In this document: positions 18,905 to 27,966 of the stretch, in pieces | Layout: every line of letters starts with the position of its first letter | Position numbering within the stretch: position 1 is the stretch's first letter | Source of the DNA: Chara braunii | Taxonomy: Eukaryota; Streptophyta; Charophyceae; Charales; Characeae | DNA length: 30,617 nt | Direction: 5' to 3' | Assembly (NCBI GenBank): GCA_003427395.1 | Contig: BFEA01000397.1 | Coordinates: 1,241,466 to 1,272,082 of the forward strand | Program-made: the position numbers and the translations under genes | Notes under the pieces: model-generated | Databases searched by the model: none | What the model was told of the DNA's origin: nothing | What the model saw: the letters and a program-made list of their open reading frames with translations, nothing else

Positions 18905-20257
18905 CGACTGTGGGTGGTAGGCAGTGGCTATCGAAACTCTCGCCCCAGCTCTCTGGAACACACTCTGAACCTCGTCAGCTAGGAATATCGCCCCTCTGTC
19001 CATCACTATCTTGCTGACACAACCATACCTAGATAAGTACTCTAGGATGAAGTTCTTCACTTCCTTTGCCGCCTTACTCCTGATAGGTTTACCGTCCACG
19101 AACCAAGTGAAATCGTCTCGTATGTTCACGACGTAGTTCATATTGCCTACCCCTTTCGGCATCTTCACTAGATCGATGTGTACCTTCTCTCCTGGCCTGG
19201 TCGGATAGGATGGATGAAGTGGCTTTTTGTATTTCACAAGAGCTCTCTTCTGGCACTCTTTGCAGGTCATACAGTACCTCTCGACGTCCTTATACTGTCC
19301 TTTCCACCAGTACAACCTGAGTACGTTTTTGTAGGTTCCTTTGATTCCCCTGTGTCCTCCGACTACCCCGTCATGAAGCTCCGCAACTATTGTCTGTCTC
19401 TCCTCAGGGTCACAGACTACTCGTAAGGGCATCCCCGAGCCGACCGGCCTTCGAAACAGATGGCCAGCTCTAAGGCAGTACTGCGCCGCTTGTCTCCGGA
19501 TATCTGATTCTTGACTCTCCTCTCCTGACAAATGTAGCCCGATTATTCGGTATTTGCCCTCGTAAAGGTTAACCAGAAATCGCTCGGTGCGTCCTGGCTC
19601 CGCCATAGTCAGGGCCCCAGCTACTATCGGGCGCTCGGCCTTAAGAGGGATGCGCGAAAGTTCATCTGCCACGGCATTTTTAGTGCCAGATATCCTCTCA
19701 ACCGTGTAATCATATAGCCGAATCCGTATTAACCATCGGGCGATGGTCGGGTCCGTCAGACTAAAGTCCTTCTGGAGGACAGAGGCAACCGCGGTGGGGT
19801 CTACTCTCAAGATGAACCGTCGCCCATAGATATAGTGTCTGAACGTGTCTAGACACTGCAGAACAACCAACACTCCCTTCTTGAATTGACTGTAGTTACG
19901 CTCAGCCGTATTAAGTGTTCTACTTTCAAATCTTAACGGTCTTTCCTTCCCTCCAGCGTCCTTTTGAGACAGCAATCCACCAACCGAACAAGGTCCCGCA
20001 TCCGTGGACACTATGAAAGGTCTCTCGGTCTCATCGTCAAGGAATGACACGCCCAGTACGTGTCCTCCCTCCTTAAATTCGTCTTTAAGGTCTTGCATAG
20101 CCGTTTCTTGCGAGAAACCCCAGCAAAATCTCTCAGTCTTTCGAAGGAGTAACCTCAATGACTCATCCTTCTCCGCATACCCTCCTATGAATATACGTCA
20201 GTATCCGACCACCCCCAAAAACTGTCGGACCTCGGTTGGACTATGTAAAGGTGACGG
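18893..20257 (-). pseudogene. Element 2 RNase H and integrase N-terminal part
   Basis: This follows RT in the same frame after TGA 20260-20258, and contains a second TGA at 20200-20198. Both sit where the family has Trp. RNase H motifs are PFIVSTDAGPCSVGGLL, FILRVDPTAV and NAVADELSR. The integrase zinc domain follows (ELHDGVVGGHRG with both His, then CMTCKEC). The core has VHIDLVKM (first Asp), KIVMDRGAIF (second Asp) and ATAYHPQSN just before a one-base frameshift at 18895, after which the catalytic Glu is found in the next segment. The spacing fits a complete but frameshifted DDE integrase. Confidence 0.92.
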
Positions 20258-21238
20258 TCAGTTCAAGAGTTTGTCTAGCTTCATCGGATCTGCTCGGCGT
20301 CCTCTCAAGTCACAGATAAAGCCCACGATCTTAATAGTCGAGACGGCCCACCGACTCTTTGTTCCGCTGACCGTCAAATTCGCATCATCCAGCTGTTTAA
20401 GTACCGTGCAAATATTTGTTAGGTGTTGCTTGACGAATCTTCTAACTCCTAGTACAACCTTTGTCTCATCCTTGTTTATTGACCCTTTTATAGGAAAGTC
20501 ATCCAAAAAAACCTCAACCTTATCAGGGATGAAGTCCTTGAGGACGGCTACCACGGCTCTTTGAAAAACAGCTACCCCATTAGTCCATCCCATAGGGACA
20601 ACCATCATCTGTATCAGTCCGAATGGCGTGTGCATTGCCGTGAGGTGCCTGTCCCTAGGATCAAGCGGTACCTCATCATAGCCTGAGAACAGATCACAGA
20701 CCGAATAAATGGACCTGCCTGCGGCGCCTTCGACCAGTAAGTCGGCGTGTGGCACGGAGCCCACGTCTCGTATCATCACCGCGTTGACCTTCTGAAGGTC
20801 TTGGATCCATCGGATTTTGTCATTCGGCTTCCGTAGGAAGAACCATCGATTAGCATAAGCGCTATCAGACGGCTCCGCTACATGGGAAACCATCTTTTCT
20901 TTCAAGAAAGCGATAACCTCTTCCCTCTCCTTCTGGGCGTATTTCCACCCTGCGTCATTCCAAGGAACATGTGGAATCGTGTAAATCCTTGCTGGCTTAG
21001 TGTATCGAGGGTCAACCCTACCGCGCTCCGCGTCGCTGAAAGCTATTGCCTTATCACATGTCTTTAGGATTTCTATCACACGTTCTCGCTCCTGTGGGGT
21101 CAAATTTACATCTTCGATGTCCATCCCTGCTATCCTCTCTTCCGTTAGACGTTGCCGCTCCTTTTTCTTTCTTTCTTTGATTTTTTTTGCGATCTCTTCT
21201 TCCGATATTCCTTCCAGTGCAGATCGCTCGCGGCCCAC
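20258..21238 (-). CDS. Element 2 reverse transcriptase
   Basis: This encodes the RT fingers and palm. In order: a Lys/Arg/Glu-rich linker, IRWIQDLQKVNAV, YSVCDLFSGYDEVPLD with the first catalytic Asp, FGLIQMMVVPMGWTNGVAVF, and the active site VEVFLDDFPIKG (FLDD in place of YxDD). It then has VGFICDLRGRRADPMK as the region leading into the connection domain. The divergence from element 1 RT (YMDD) shows a different Ty3/gypsy lineage. The frame continues past TGA 20260-20258 into RNase H. The link to the upstream protease is out of phase, so a frameshift lies between 21238 and 21394. Confidence 0.93.
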   Translation of the reverse strand: MGRERSALEGISEEEIAKKIKERKKKERQRLTEERIAGMDIEDVNLTPQERERVIEILKTCDKAIAFSDAERGRVDPRYTKPARIYTIPHVPWNDAGWKYAQKEREEVIAFLKEKMVSHVAEPSDSAYANRWFFLRKPNDKIRWIQDLQKVNAVMIRDVGSVPHADLLVEGAAGRSIYSVCDLFSGYDEVPLDPRDRHLTAMHTPFGLIQMMVVPMGWTNGVAVFQRAVVAVLKDFIPDKVEVFLDDFPIKGSINKDETKVVLGVRRFVKQHLTNICTVLKQLDDANLTVSGTKSRWAVSTIKIVGFICDLRGRRADPMKLDKLLN

Positions 21239-21393
21239 CGCCGCTGGCTTAACTTTCTGAGCTACTCACTTGTGTCGCTTGCGTAGCTCCCCATAGGGGG
21301 CCGTGCCCTTAAAAATAACACAGAAATCACCCCAGCAAATTCCTCATCTGTCTCCTTTGGGTACGAGTTACCGTCTACTGTGAGCCAACTCCC

Positions 21394-21821
21394 CTAATCT
21401 TCCACTTCCACGATCCGACGTTCTTCCACAGTGAGCAGTGGTCCATACTTCTTCTCGCGAAATCGCACCGCGCGGCCAGAGATAGGTAATGACTTAATCT
21501 GATCACTGGGTCTTGCTCCCACTGCGAAAGCTGCTCTGTTCCTCGGGTCCCGAGGCTCCACCGTCTCAATCATAACTCGCGTCCCATCTAGCTTCTTAAT
21601 GGACAATGTCTGGCTCCCATCTGGTCGCTCCATCGTCACCACATGCACGTGGCTCAACCACGTTCGTCCCAAGAGCAGATCGGAGTTGCAGTTCTTGACT
21701 GCAAGGACGGGCAGGGTCACTCGTACCCCTTGGACCTTTATGGCTACCTTGTGACAAACCCCAGTGATCTGTTGCTTTCTCCCATCAGTAGTCTCTATGA
21801 CCTATCGAGGCTCAGTCCAAC
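21394..21821 (-). pseudogene. Element 2 protease, C-terminal part
   Basis: This encodes the second half of a retropepsin: CHKVAIKVQG, LPVLAVKNCNSDLLLGRTWL, which is the conserved end of the family, then a linker with a Thr/Glu/Arg-rich tail. The frame contains TAG 21804-21802 in a context (PR-stop-VIETTDG) that suggests a mutated Gln codon. The active-site half lies in the neighbouring frame to the right, which ends at 21822, so a one-base frameshift near 21825 splits the enzyme. Confidence 0.8.
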
Positions 21822-23077
21822 CTATACTGCCAGATCCTCGTCTATAATGACAGCCTCACTGCCGTTATCGATCACATCAACTAGTACCGCTCCATCGTTT
21901 ATGATCGTCTCCACGGCCCCACTACCAAGTATGTAAAACTTGTCTGGTGGCACACCTTCCATCCCATCAAGAAGGATTGTCGCCATGCGATCCGCTGTGG
22001 CAGTCCCCCCCGTTACTGCTACGGTAGGAGCTTCCGTCTTAGGGACCCCCTGAGCCTCCTCTGATAGAGGTATGCGAGTCTTCCGCATGATCATCTGCAA
22101 CTCATCGCGAGTCGGCTTCGATGTCGCCAGGTACTCCATAATAGAGCATTGCATGGGCTGCCGAAGGGCCCATCTCAGTGGCTCGACCGTGTCAATCTCA
22201 TCCAGCGAACTCTTCATCAAGAACTTTTTTACTCCCCGCTTTCGCGGCGAAAGAATAACCTCCTCTCCATCGATCCACTGTCCGCCATCCTTCTCCACCA
22301 TCACGCAATCCGTGTCGGTCTTCTTCAATGTAGACCCTCTCGCGGACTTGGTAGTTGTCACCCTTATGGGTGTGGTCGCCATATGTCCTTCGAAAGTTAT
22401 CTTGATGCTCTGGCTCCTAACCGGCTCCTTTCCTTTATTCGGCTTTACTTTCTTTGCTTCGACATTCTCCTTCATCGAAGGAAACATCGATACATCTCCC
22501 AGATCGTCTGCCCACTTGACGTACTTGCGGTCGTCAAGCACGACAAGTCCGTCATTTATTGCCCGTTGGAGGTCCGGGCAATCTCTCTTGATATGATCAT
22601 CTCCTCTATAGTAGACGCAAGAGTTCCTGGGAGTGGGCGGCCTGTCGTCTATGCCTCTGGAGGTCGAACCTCTCACTGCTCTAGGGTCAAGCGACTTGGG
22701 ATACGGCTCTGATGAGGCGCCATATCCCCCTCTCTCATTCTGACCGCGCGAATCGTTGCGGCGGTCTCTCCCAGATCCCCCTGACTCATATCGTCCCCGT
22801 GAACCGTTTCGGCAGTCCCCAGCGTTGTATCGCCCGCGTGTCTCATCGCGCCGATCTCCTCGGCTGTACCACCCTCGCCAATCGTCGCGCTGTTCTCTCG
22901 CGTATCCCCCGCGGTCATACCGTCCGCGCGAGTCGTCTCGTCGGTCCACTTCTCGACCTCCTCGTGGTCGGTTGTGGCCCCATCGTGTCTGGTTCCGTAG
23001 GCCACCAGAAGACGCAGTCAGGCACTCTCGTCGGGTGTTACATCTCGGACTTATAACAGTTGCTGCAGCCCGGACCT
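21822..23077 (-). CDS. Element 2 Gag-like RNA-binding protein with protease active site
   Basis: The frame opens after TAG 23080-23078 and has no ATG near its start. The N-part holds about five Arg/Gly repeats of 13-17 residues (RDDSRGRYDRGGY, RDETRGRYNAGDC and so on), an RGG-like RNA-binding tract. Next comes a zinc knuckle CVYYRGDDHIKRDC whose second Cys is Tyr, a single G-to-A change. YVKWADDLGDVSMFPSMKEN follows, then a linker with QCSIMEYLATSKPTRDEL. The retropepsin active site follows as VDVIDNGSEAVI, with Asn instead of the usual Ser or Thr, again one G-to-A change. No capsid core was recognised. It ends at 21822 by frameshift inside the protease. Confidence 0.75.
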
Positions 23078-23136
23078 ATGACGGAACTCGTAGCCTGGAC
23101 CAGTTTCCTTGTCACGGTTCACGCTCGTCACCAACC

Positions 23137-24081
23137 CTAGCTCTCGACTGCCCTGATCACTGCCACCAGTACTCGGTTCCGGTCGCAGATCTCGTGCTGT
23201 CCCTCTATCCCAAAAATCCCTGTAACTAGGTAGACCTCCCCTTCGGGATCGGCCAACAAGGCCGCGCCTCTCCGGATTTGCAGTATACCCATGACAGGAT
23301 CTCTACACCTGCGGCAGATCGCAGTCCCAAGCCTAGCCAATGTCTCCTGATCAACACCCCTCAAGAGCCTCCGAGCGTCTAACTCCGCCCTCCCTGCTAG
23401 GTCTCCTAGCCCGTCGTGAATCGGGTAGCGTGCTGAAGGTGGAAGCTCTCCTCCTACTACCATCCAAAGTCGCTCCTCGACCTTTCTGACCTGTACTTTA
23501 TTTCCAAGAGCTTCCAACCTCTATTTCTCCTCCTTCAACTCCCAAACAGCTATGAGATCATCTGTCTAGCACCTGAGGTAAGTCAGTGCTATAGCTATTC
23601 GTAACCTCATCGCCGACAGCTCCAAAATGTCATAGAATGTCTCAAAGTCCTCCTCATCTCCACCATCTTCTATGGCCTCTAAAGTCTTTATCGACTCCTT
23701 CCAGTACCGATCGTGAGCGGCTAGCACCCTGAGTATGGCACCGTCTGTTACAACTCTCCCTAACTCTCCAGCTTTCCTGGCTTCACTTATCTTCAACCTC
23801 TCAGCCTCTGTGGTCGTCTCGTACCATGCCCTTATCCGCGACCGCCCTTCAAAAGATGTTACTCGGAGTACGTATTTTATCCTCTGTCCTCCCTCTATTC
23901 CAATTCAAAGTCCTGTCCCCCTGGCCTCACGCAGGGCACGACGGACACACTCTGCCTCCTCAACTATGCACAGTCTGGTATGAAGTTGGAGCTCTACGAT
24001 CACTAACACCAATGGTCCGTCCAATCTCCCTACCACATGCAATGAGTACCGATCCGTCGTGTGTAGTGTAGTCCCGCTCAT
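23137..24081 (-). pseudogene. Element 2 ORF 7, unknown protein
   Basis: ATG at 24081-24079, only 17 bases after the previous stop, opens a frame of about 315 codons interrupted by TGA 23907-23905, TAG 23568-23566 and TAG 23523-23521. The codons on both sides stay coherent, so this was one protein. The N-terminal 120 residues contain two strand-rich segments each followed by a helix (YSLHVVGRLDGPLVLVIVEL with CVRRALREARG; then KYVLRVTSFEG with AERLKISEARK). This is the same pattern as in the neighbours. The rest is helical and acidic, with a CRRC pair near the C-terminus. Its place just before the RNA-binding Gag would fit a capsid or matrix role, but no Gag core is recognisable. Confidence 0.5.
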
Positions 24082-24098
24082 GTCCTGTCGCTACCTCC

Positions 24099-24398
24099 CT
24101 ATGTTACCTCGTCCTCCGTTGTCACGCCCTTTGCAGACGTCTCACTAGTTCCTTCACGTGATACGCTTCTAGCCTTTACCCTCTTCAGATAGTCTAATCT
24201 CCACGCCCGGATAATCTCTCTTTCCTCCCTACGCATACTCTCCAACTCTCTCGTCACGAGCTCAGCCCTACACAACTTGCTCTCATCCTGGCACGACCAG
24301 ATCTCCCTTAACTTGTTCCCCAACTCCTTTACCTGGTTCAAAAGCGGTTCTTTAATGCGCTCTCTCACTCTTCCGACTGCATCACTCTCCTCTTCCAT
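24099..24398 (-). CDS. Element 2 ORF 6, helical protein
   Basis: ATG at 24398-24396, 24 bases after the upstream stop, opens an intact frame of about 99 codons. It is highly charged and predicted largely alpha-helical by composition (ERIKEPLLNQVKELGNKLRE, then RREEREIIRAWRLDYLKRV), probably a coiled coil, with a Ser/Thr/Glu-rich tail. No domain is recognised. It lies in the tightly spaced array between leader and gag. Confidence 0.5.
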   Translation of the reverse strand: MEEESDAVGRVRERIKEPLLNQVKELGNKLREIWSCQDESKLCRAELVTRELESMRREEREIIRAWRLDYLKRVKARSVSREGTSETSAKGVTTEDEVT

Positions 24399-24422
24399 AC
24401 TCAATCTTCATATTTTTCCAGC

Positions 24423-24710
24423 TCATCCTCTCACCCTTGCTCTAGCCTCATCTACCGTCTCGTCATGGAAGTGCTCCGCACGCATATAGCCATGTGACCA
24501 TATCGTCACCTCATAGAAAATCGAGGTCTGGAAGGTCACCCGCGCCAGTACGTGAGCTCTATGCTCGTGGATAAAATACCTGGCTCGTTGTCTGCACTCC
24601 CTCGCTGTCAAGTCCTCATCTATGTACGCTCAGAGTAGTACTGTCATAGTGTACCCGGTGCTCACCTGTTGCAGTCCAACACACATCACTGTGGTCGTCC
24701 TCCCCGACAT
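24423..24710 (-). pseudogene. Element 2 ORF 5, strand-helix module protein
   Basis: ATG at 24710-24708 begins MSGRTTT and is 38 bases after the previous stop. The frame runs to 24423 with one TGA at 24632-24630. It contains two copies of a short pattern: GYTMTVLL followed by AYIDEDLTARECRQRAR, and FYEVTIWSHGYMRAEHFHDE followed by EARARV. The second resembles the ATVYFHG segment of ORF 2 and TIYFHG of ORF 3. Its start MSG-x-T also resembles ORF 7. Function is unknown. Confidence 0.45.
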
Positions 24711-24748
24711 TCCCCAAGCTGCGGCCTCGAAGAGAAACCTCACATCCT

Positions 24749-25144
24749 CTACCCCATGTAATCAATCTCCGCCCGTCTCCTGTAGTACCTAATCAGATCG
24801 ACTGGCCTCAGACAGTCCACCCAGCTAGTAACGTCTATGATGTCGTCAAGCGTCTTTCTACTGGGCGGTCCCCACCTCACACAAATGGCGTAGTATACTT
24901 CCCTGAAACGGGGCGCTAAGCCCTCCCAGAGCGCGTAAAGTGTGTGGTCCACTGCTCTACTCAAACGTTCTACGCTCCCATAGGTCTGCCCTATCACGAA
25001 GGCAGGAAGTCCGAATCGCCAATCCTCTCTCGGGTAGAGGGTCGGATGTGGTGGACCGTATACCAAGCGGCTCCAACGCGTCCTCCCTCCAGAGAGTCTC
25101 GCGAGTTGCTGATTAACGATCACTTTGGCCAACGACTCGCTTCT
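24749..25144 (-). pseudogene. Element 2 ORF 4b, C-domain-like fragment
   Basis: In the same frame as the ORF to its right, separated by TAG 25147-25145. It contains WRFGLPAFVIGQTYGSVERL and CLRPVDLIRYYRRR, which line up with VPTFVVESVFGG and ARRPVDLDYIYY of ORF 1. It is therefore another copy of the first half of the shared C-domain. It has no ATG of its own near the left end of the stop, so it is probably the continuation of the preceding ORF. Unknown function. Confidence 0.45.
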
Positions 25145-25437
25145 CTACCAAGCCCTGATTGCTCCTGCGAGCGTCAGTCCTACTTCTAAATCGTGCGCTC
25201 TATCGGCTATCAGATGCCCGACCCCTTCTAGGTCATGAGTCCTCTCGGGTCGTTCATCTCTCAGTATCACTGTCCAAAGGAAGAGTCCCTCCACAAGCCA
25301 CGTTCCCAGGTATCGTATCGGAATACGCCTTGTCCCCTCTAACGCCACAAGAAGAGAAATGTCGTATCCAACCGCCGTCTCTCTGGGTCTCACAAGCTTC
25401 CTCACGCTATAGGATTCGGACTCTCGCGAGAGAACAT
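25145..25437 (-). pseudogene. Element 2 ORF 4a, C-domain-like fragment
   Basis: The open frame starts at about 25405. An ATG at 25437-25435 lies in another phase and would need a one-base shift. The protein includes GYDISLLVALEGTRRIPIRY and GLFLWTVILRDERPERTHDL followed by GVGHLIAD. The last parts align with FWTALEREARGPTDHL and GVGQLLAE of ORF 2. The upstream stretch 25540-25438 has several stops in all frames and is a degraded spacer. Probably one gene with ORF 4b before decay. Confidence 0.45.
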
Positions 25438-25540
25438 AGGATCACCAGACTACAGAGTCACTCCTCATCTCCCCTCTGACTCTCGATCATCATCACTCTA
25501 CTCCCTTCGACACACCCTATCTCTCGACATTGCTAACTCC

Positions 25541-25777
25541 TCATACAACTCTCCCACTCAGATCAAGTATGGTCGAGTAGGTGCTGTGCGCTCTCCTGTC
25601 GGCTCCATGGAAGTAGATAGTAAACCCGACGTACCTCTGGCTCCTCCGTATCCCCAAGGCATGCTCCGTCATGAGTCTGATCTGTCGCTCAACAATGTCA
25701 AACGCCTCTCCTTCCCATCCGCCCGTCCTATCTCGTCGTAGGGAAAGAGTCACCCTCAGTATATCCCGGTCTGCCAT
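25541..25777 (-). CDS. Element 2 ORF 3, N-domain-like short protein
   Basis: ATG at 25777-25775 (MADRDILRVTLSLRR) opens an intact frame of 78 codons ending in TGA 25543-25541. The central part RYVGFTIYFHGADRRAHSTY matches the HIYYSREVLATVYFHG region of ORF 2 in the placement of Tyr, Thr, Phe-His-Gly. It is shorter than the N-domains of ORFs 1 and 2 and lacks the LWM motif. It may be a truncated unit or a genuine small protein. Unknown function. Confidence 0.45.
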   Translation of the reverse strand: MADRDILRVTLSLRRDRTGGWEGEAFDIVERQIRLMTEHALGIRRSQRYVGFTIYFHGADRRAHSTYSTILDLSGRVV

Positions 25778-25835
25778 CTTCTGCACTACTCCCTTCTCTA
25801 TACCTCACTCGGATATTTCCTGCCTCTAGTCGTCT

Positions 25836-26873
25836 TCATGCATCTAGCATATCCTCGTCTGCGTCCTCATCTAGCCTCCGACCCCATGGGATACCTTCCT
25901 GTCCCTCGGCCTGAAGGTGATGTCCCCAACCGTCCTCCTGGTCACCCCAAGGGTCTATGTCATCGAAGTCCTCCCAATCCCGATCCTCGGCGTACCACGC
26001 AAGATCGTCAGCCTCTGGATATACCTGCTGGTAATACTCCTCAACCTCNCCGGTCNAGATGAGATGGCCCGNCCTCTCCTCACGNGTCTCGGCTAACAGC
26101 TGTCCCACTCCAGCTAAATGATCAGTAGGCCCCCGAGCCTCTCTCTCTAGCGCCGTCCAGAAGGCTAGGGGCTGGTACAGAGAATACAGGTCGGGGCTCC
26201 CGGTAGGTACAATGGCCCGCAGGAACTCAATCAACTGGAGCCCTCGCTCGCCTACAAGCGTCCCTGCTACAGACTGCGCATACAACACCCAATCCCTGTC
26301 AGTGTACCCCCGGCAGAGGCCGTCCAAGTCAAGAGCCGCAAAGTAGATCTCACCCAGACGTTTAAGTCCCCAAAGCTCCTTCGCCACGAAGCACAGAAGT
26401 GTCACTCGCAGTCGACTGCTAGGATATGGGAAGTGTCCTCCAATTCTCAAGGTCATCGTCACTCCCCGAACACCCTCGTGCAGCCGCTCTACCTCGCCCC
26501 GCGCGGAGTCCGCTCGGGCCAGTAAAATCCTCCTCGCGCTCTGCTCCTCTCGCCAATGATCGTGCACGATGCCGTGAAAATAGACTGTGGCTAGCACCTC
26601 CCGCGAGTAGTAAATGTGGCCCACTACCTCTATACTAGTTATGCCTGGTCGTCGCCACCTCTGACTGTCTAGCTCAAACGTCTCGATGACATACATCCAC
26701 AAGTGCACGTCTGGGCCCAACACCGTAGAAGACCATCGACTCTCTATCACATCTGCAGAAACCCCTCTGGCCGGCAGATCTAGCGCCACCCGCCCTGGTG
26801 CTACTGTCTCTGGAGGCCTAGGCCATCTAGCGTCGTCGATCTGAAGCTCTACTCCGCTGACCTGCTCTATCAT
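25836..26873 (-). CDS. Element 2 ORF 2, unknown two-part acidic-tailed protein
   Basis: ATG at 26873-26871 (MIEQVSG) opens an intact frame of about 345 codons, except for four undetermined bases at 26049, 26056, 26072 and 26085. It is the best-preserved unit. The N-domain (about residues 15-140) has VALDLPARGV, LGPDVHLWMYV and REVLATVYFHG. The C-domain (about 150-270) has SSRLRVTLLCFVAKELWGL, CRGYTDRDWVLYAQ, VGERGLQLIEFLRAI, FWTALEREARGPTD and GVGQLLAE. The tail is Asp/Glu/Trp-rich (DWEDFDDIDPWGD). There is no transmembrane segment or signal peptide, so it is likely nuclear or cytoplasmic. ORF 1 matches it along most of its length. No known family is recognised. Confidence 0.6.
   Translation of the reverse strand: MIEQVSGVELQIDDARWPRPPETVAPGRVALDLPARGVSADVIESRWSSTVLGPDVHLWMYVIETFELDSQRWRRPGITSIEVVGHIYYSREVLATVYFHGIVHDHWREEQSARRILLARADSARGEVERLHEGVRGVTMTLRIGGHFPYPSSRLRVTLLCFVAKELWGLKRLGEIYFAALDLDGLCRGYTDRDWVLYAQSVAGTLVGERGLQLIEFLRAIVPTGSPDLYSLYQPLAFWTALEREARGPTDHLAGVGQLLAEXREERXGHLIXTXEVEEYYQQVYPEADDLAWYAEDRDWEDFDDIDPWGDQEDGWGHHLQAEGQEGIPWGRRLDEDADEDMLDA
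26049..26085. other. Four ambiguous bases (N)
   Basis: Single Ns at 26049, 26056, 26072 and 26085 fall within ORF 2. They indicate an unresolved consensus, for example collapsed near-identical copies. Confidence 0.95.
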
Positions 26874-26949
26874 CGATCCGCTCTTCACTATCCGCCGATA
26901 TCAGTATCTAAGCTCACTCAACCGTCGTCCTAATGTGCTCCTCTACCTC

Positions 26950-27966
26950 CTACGCCCGGACTGCTACTCCTATCGAGGGAAAATGGGCGTCCGTAACGTC
27001 AATTTCCTCCTCGTCAACCTCACTCCCCGGGTCGACCCAGTCTGGCTCCGAGGCGTCCTCGTCGTCCTCTCGCTCCCAACCCACGTCGTCAAACTCGTCC
27101 TCGACGCGGTATGACGCCTGTCCTATAGCCTGGTAGTTCTCCGCCAACTGATGGCCGTATATCAGAGGTCGCCCGACGTCCTCACTCCACCAGCTCCCCC
27201 TGTCGTCTGAGAAGAGCCGCCCGATGCAGGTCACGTACTCGGGGCCTGCTCGGAGCTCACGGTCTAGCCAATTCCAAACGCACGGAGACTGGGGTCCCTC
27301 GTCGTCTATCGAACGGATCAGCTCTATAAGTTGAACCCTCTCGTCGCCCAAACGAAGCCTACCGGTCGTAAGCGAATAATAGATGTAGTCGAGGTCGACA
27401 GGCCTCCTCGCCAGGATCTTGAGATCCTATTAGGCTAGGTATGTCTCAACCACTCCACCAATACCTCCAAAAACGCTCTCTACTACGAACGTCGGAACTA
27501 TCGCCCGCGGACTCCTAACACTGTACCGGAAAAACCCGTCCTGCGCTACCACCAGCTCGCCCGTGATATCTAGAAGAGGGCGCCCGTGAAATAGGGTCAA
27601 CGGGTCACCCAAGTCCTCCGCTCGGAAGGCAGCTACCTCGTCCTTCAGGTAGCGTAACGCCTTGCTAACCGCACCACTAGTCCCTGTCGTCGCGAGCCCT
27701 ACAACGGTCTCCTTGACGGCGCCCGGTCCTAAGTACAAGTAGGCTCTCACTACGCCCACTCCTTGCCCAGGCCGCTGCTCTCTGTGCATCCAAAGCCACA
27801 CATCCTTGGACAAGATTATGGACCTCCGCGCAAACTGGCCGTCAATGTGTCGAACGTTGCGCCCGGGGATCGTGAGCTCTACCAGATCCCCTTCTATGAG
27901 TTCAGGAGGCTCCAAATCCCAATCGATGGCGGCCTCATAAACCTCCACTTGTGCTCGCGGCCACAT
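26950..27966 (-). pseudogene. Element 2 ORF 1, unknown two-part acidic-tailed protein
   Basis: ATG at 27966-27964 (MWPRAQVEVY) opens the first ORF after the leader. About 338 codons in one frame are broken only by adjacent TAA and TAG at 27432-27427. Aligned without gaps to ORF 2 around the break, the two stops fall on Ala-Leu of ORF 2 (YLA-stop-stop-DLK against YFAALDL). The N-domain has VELTIPGRNV and SKDVWLWMHR. The C-domain has VPTFVVESVFGG, ARRPVDLDYIYY, LGDERVQLIELIRSI and VWNWLDRELRAGPE. The tail is acidic (DEFDDVGWEREDDED). Unknown function. Its position directly behind the leader makes it the first translated ORF of the element. Confidence 0.6.

Noticed and set aside
25438-25540. Coding continuity between ORF 3 and ORF 4a
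   Set aside because: Multiple stops occur in every minus-strand frame, so no continuous protein can be supported across this stretch.
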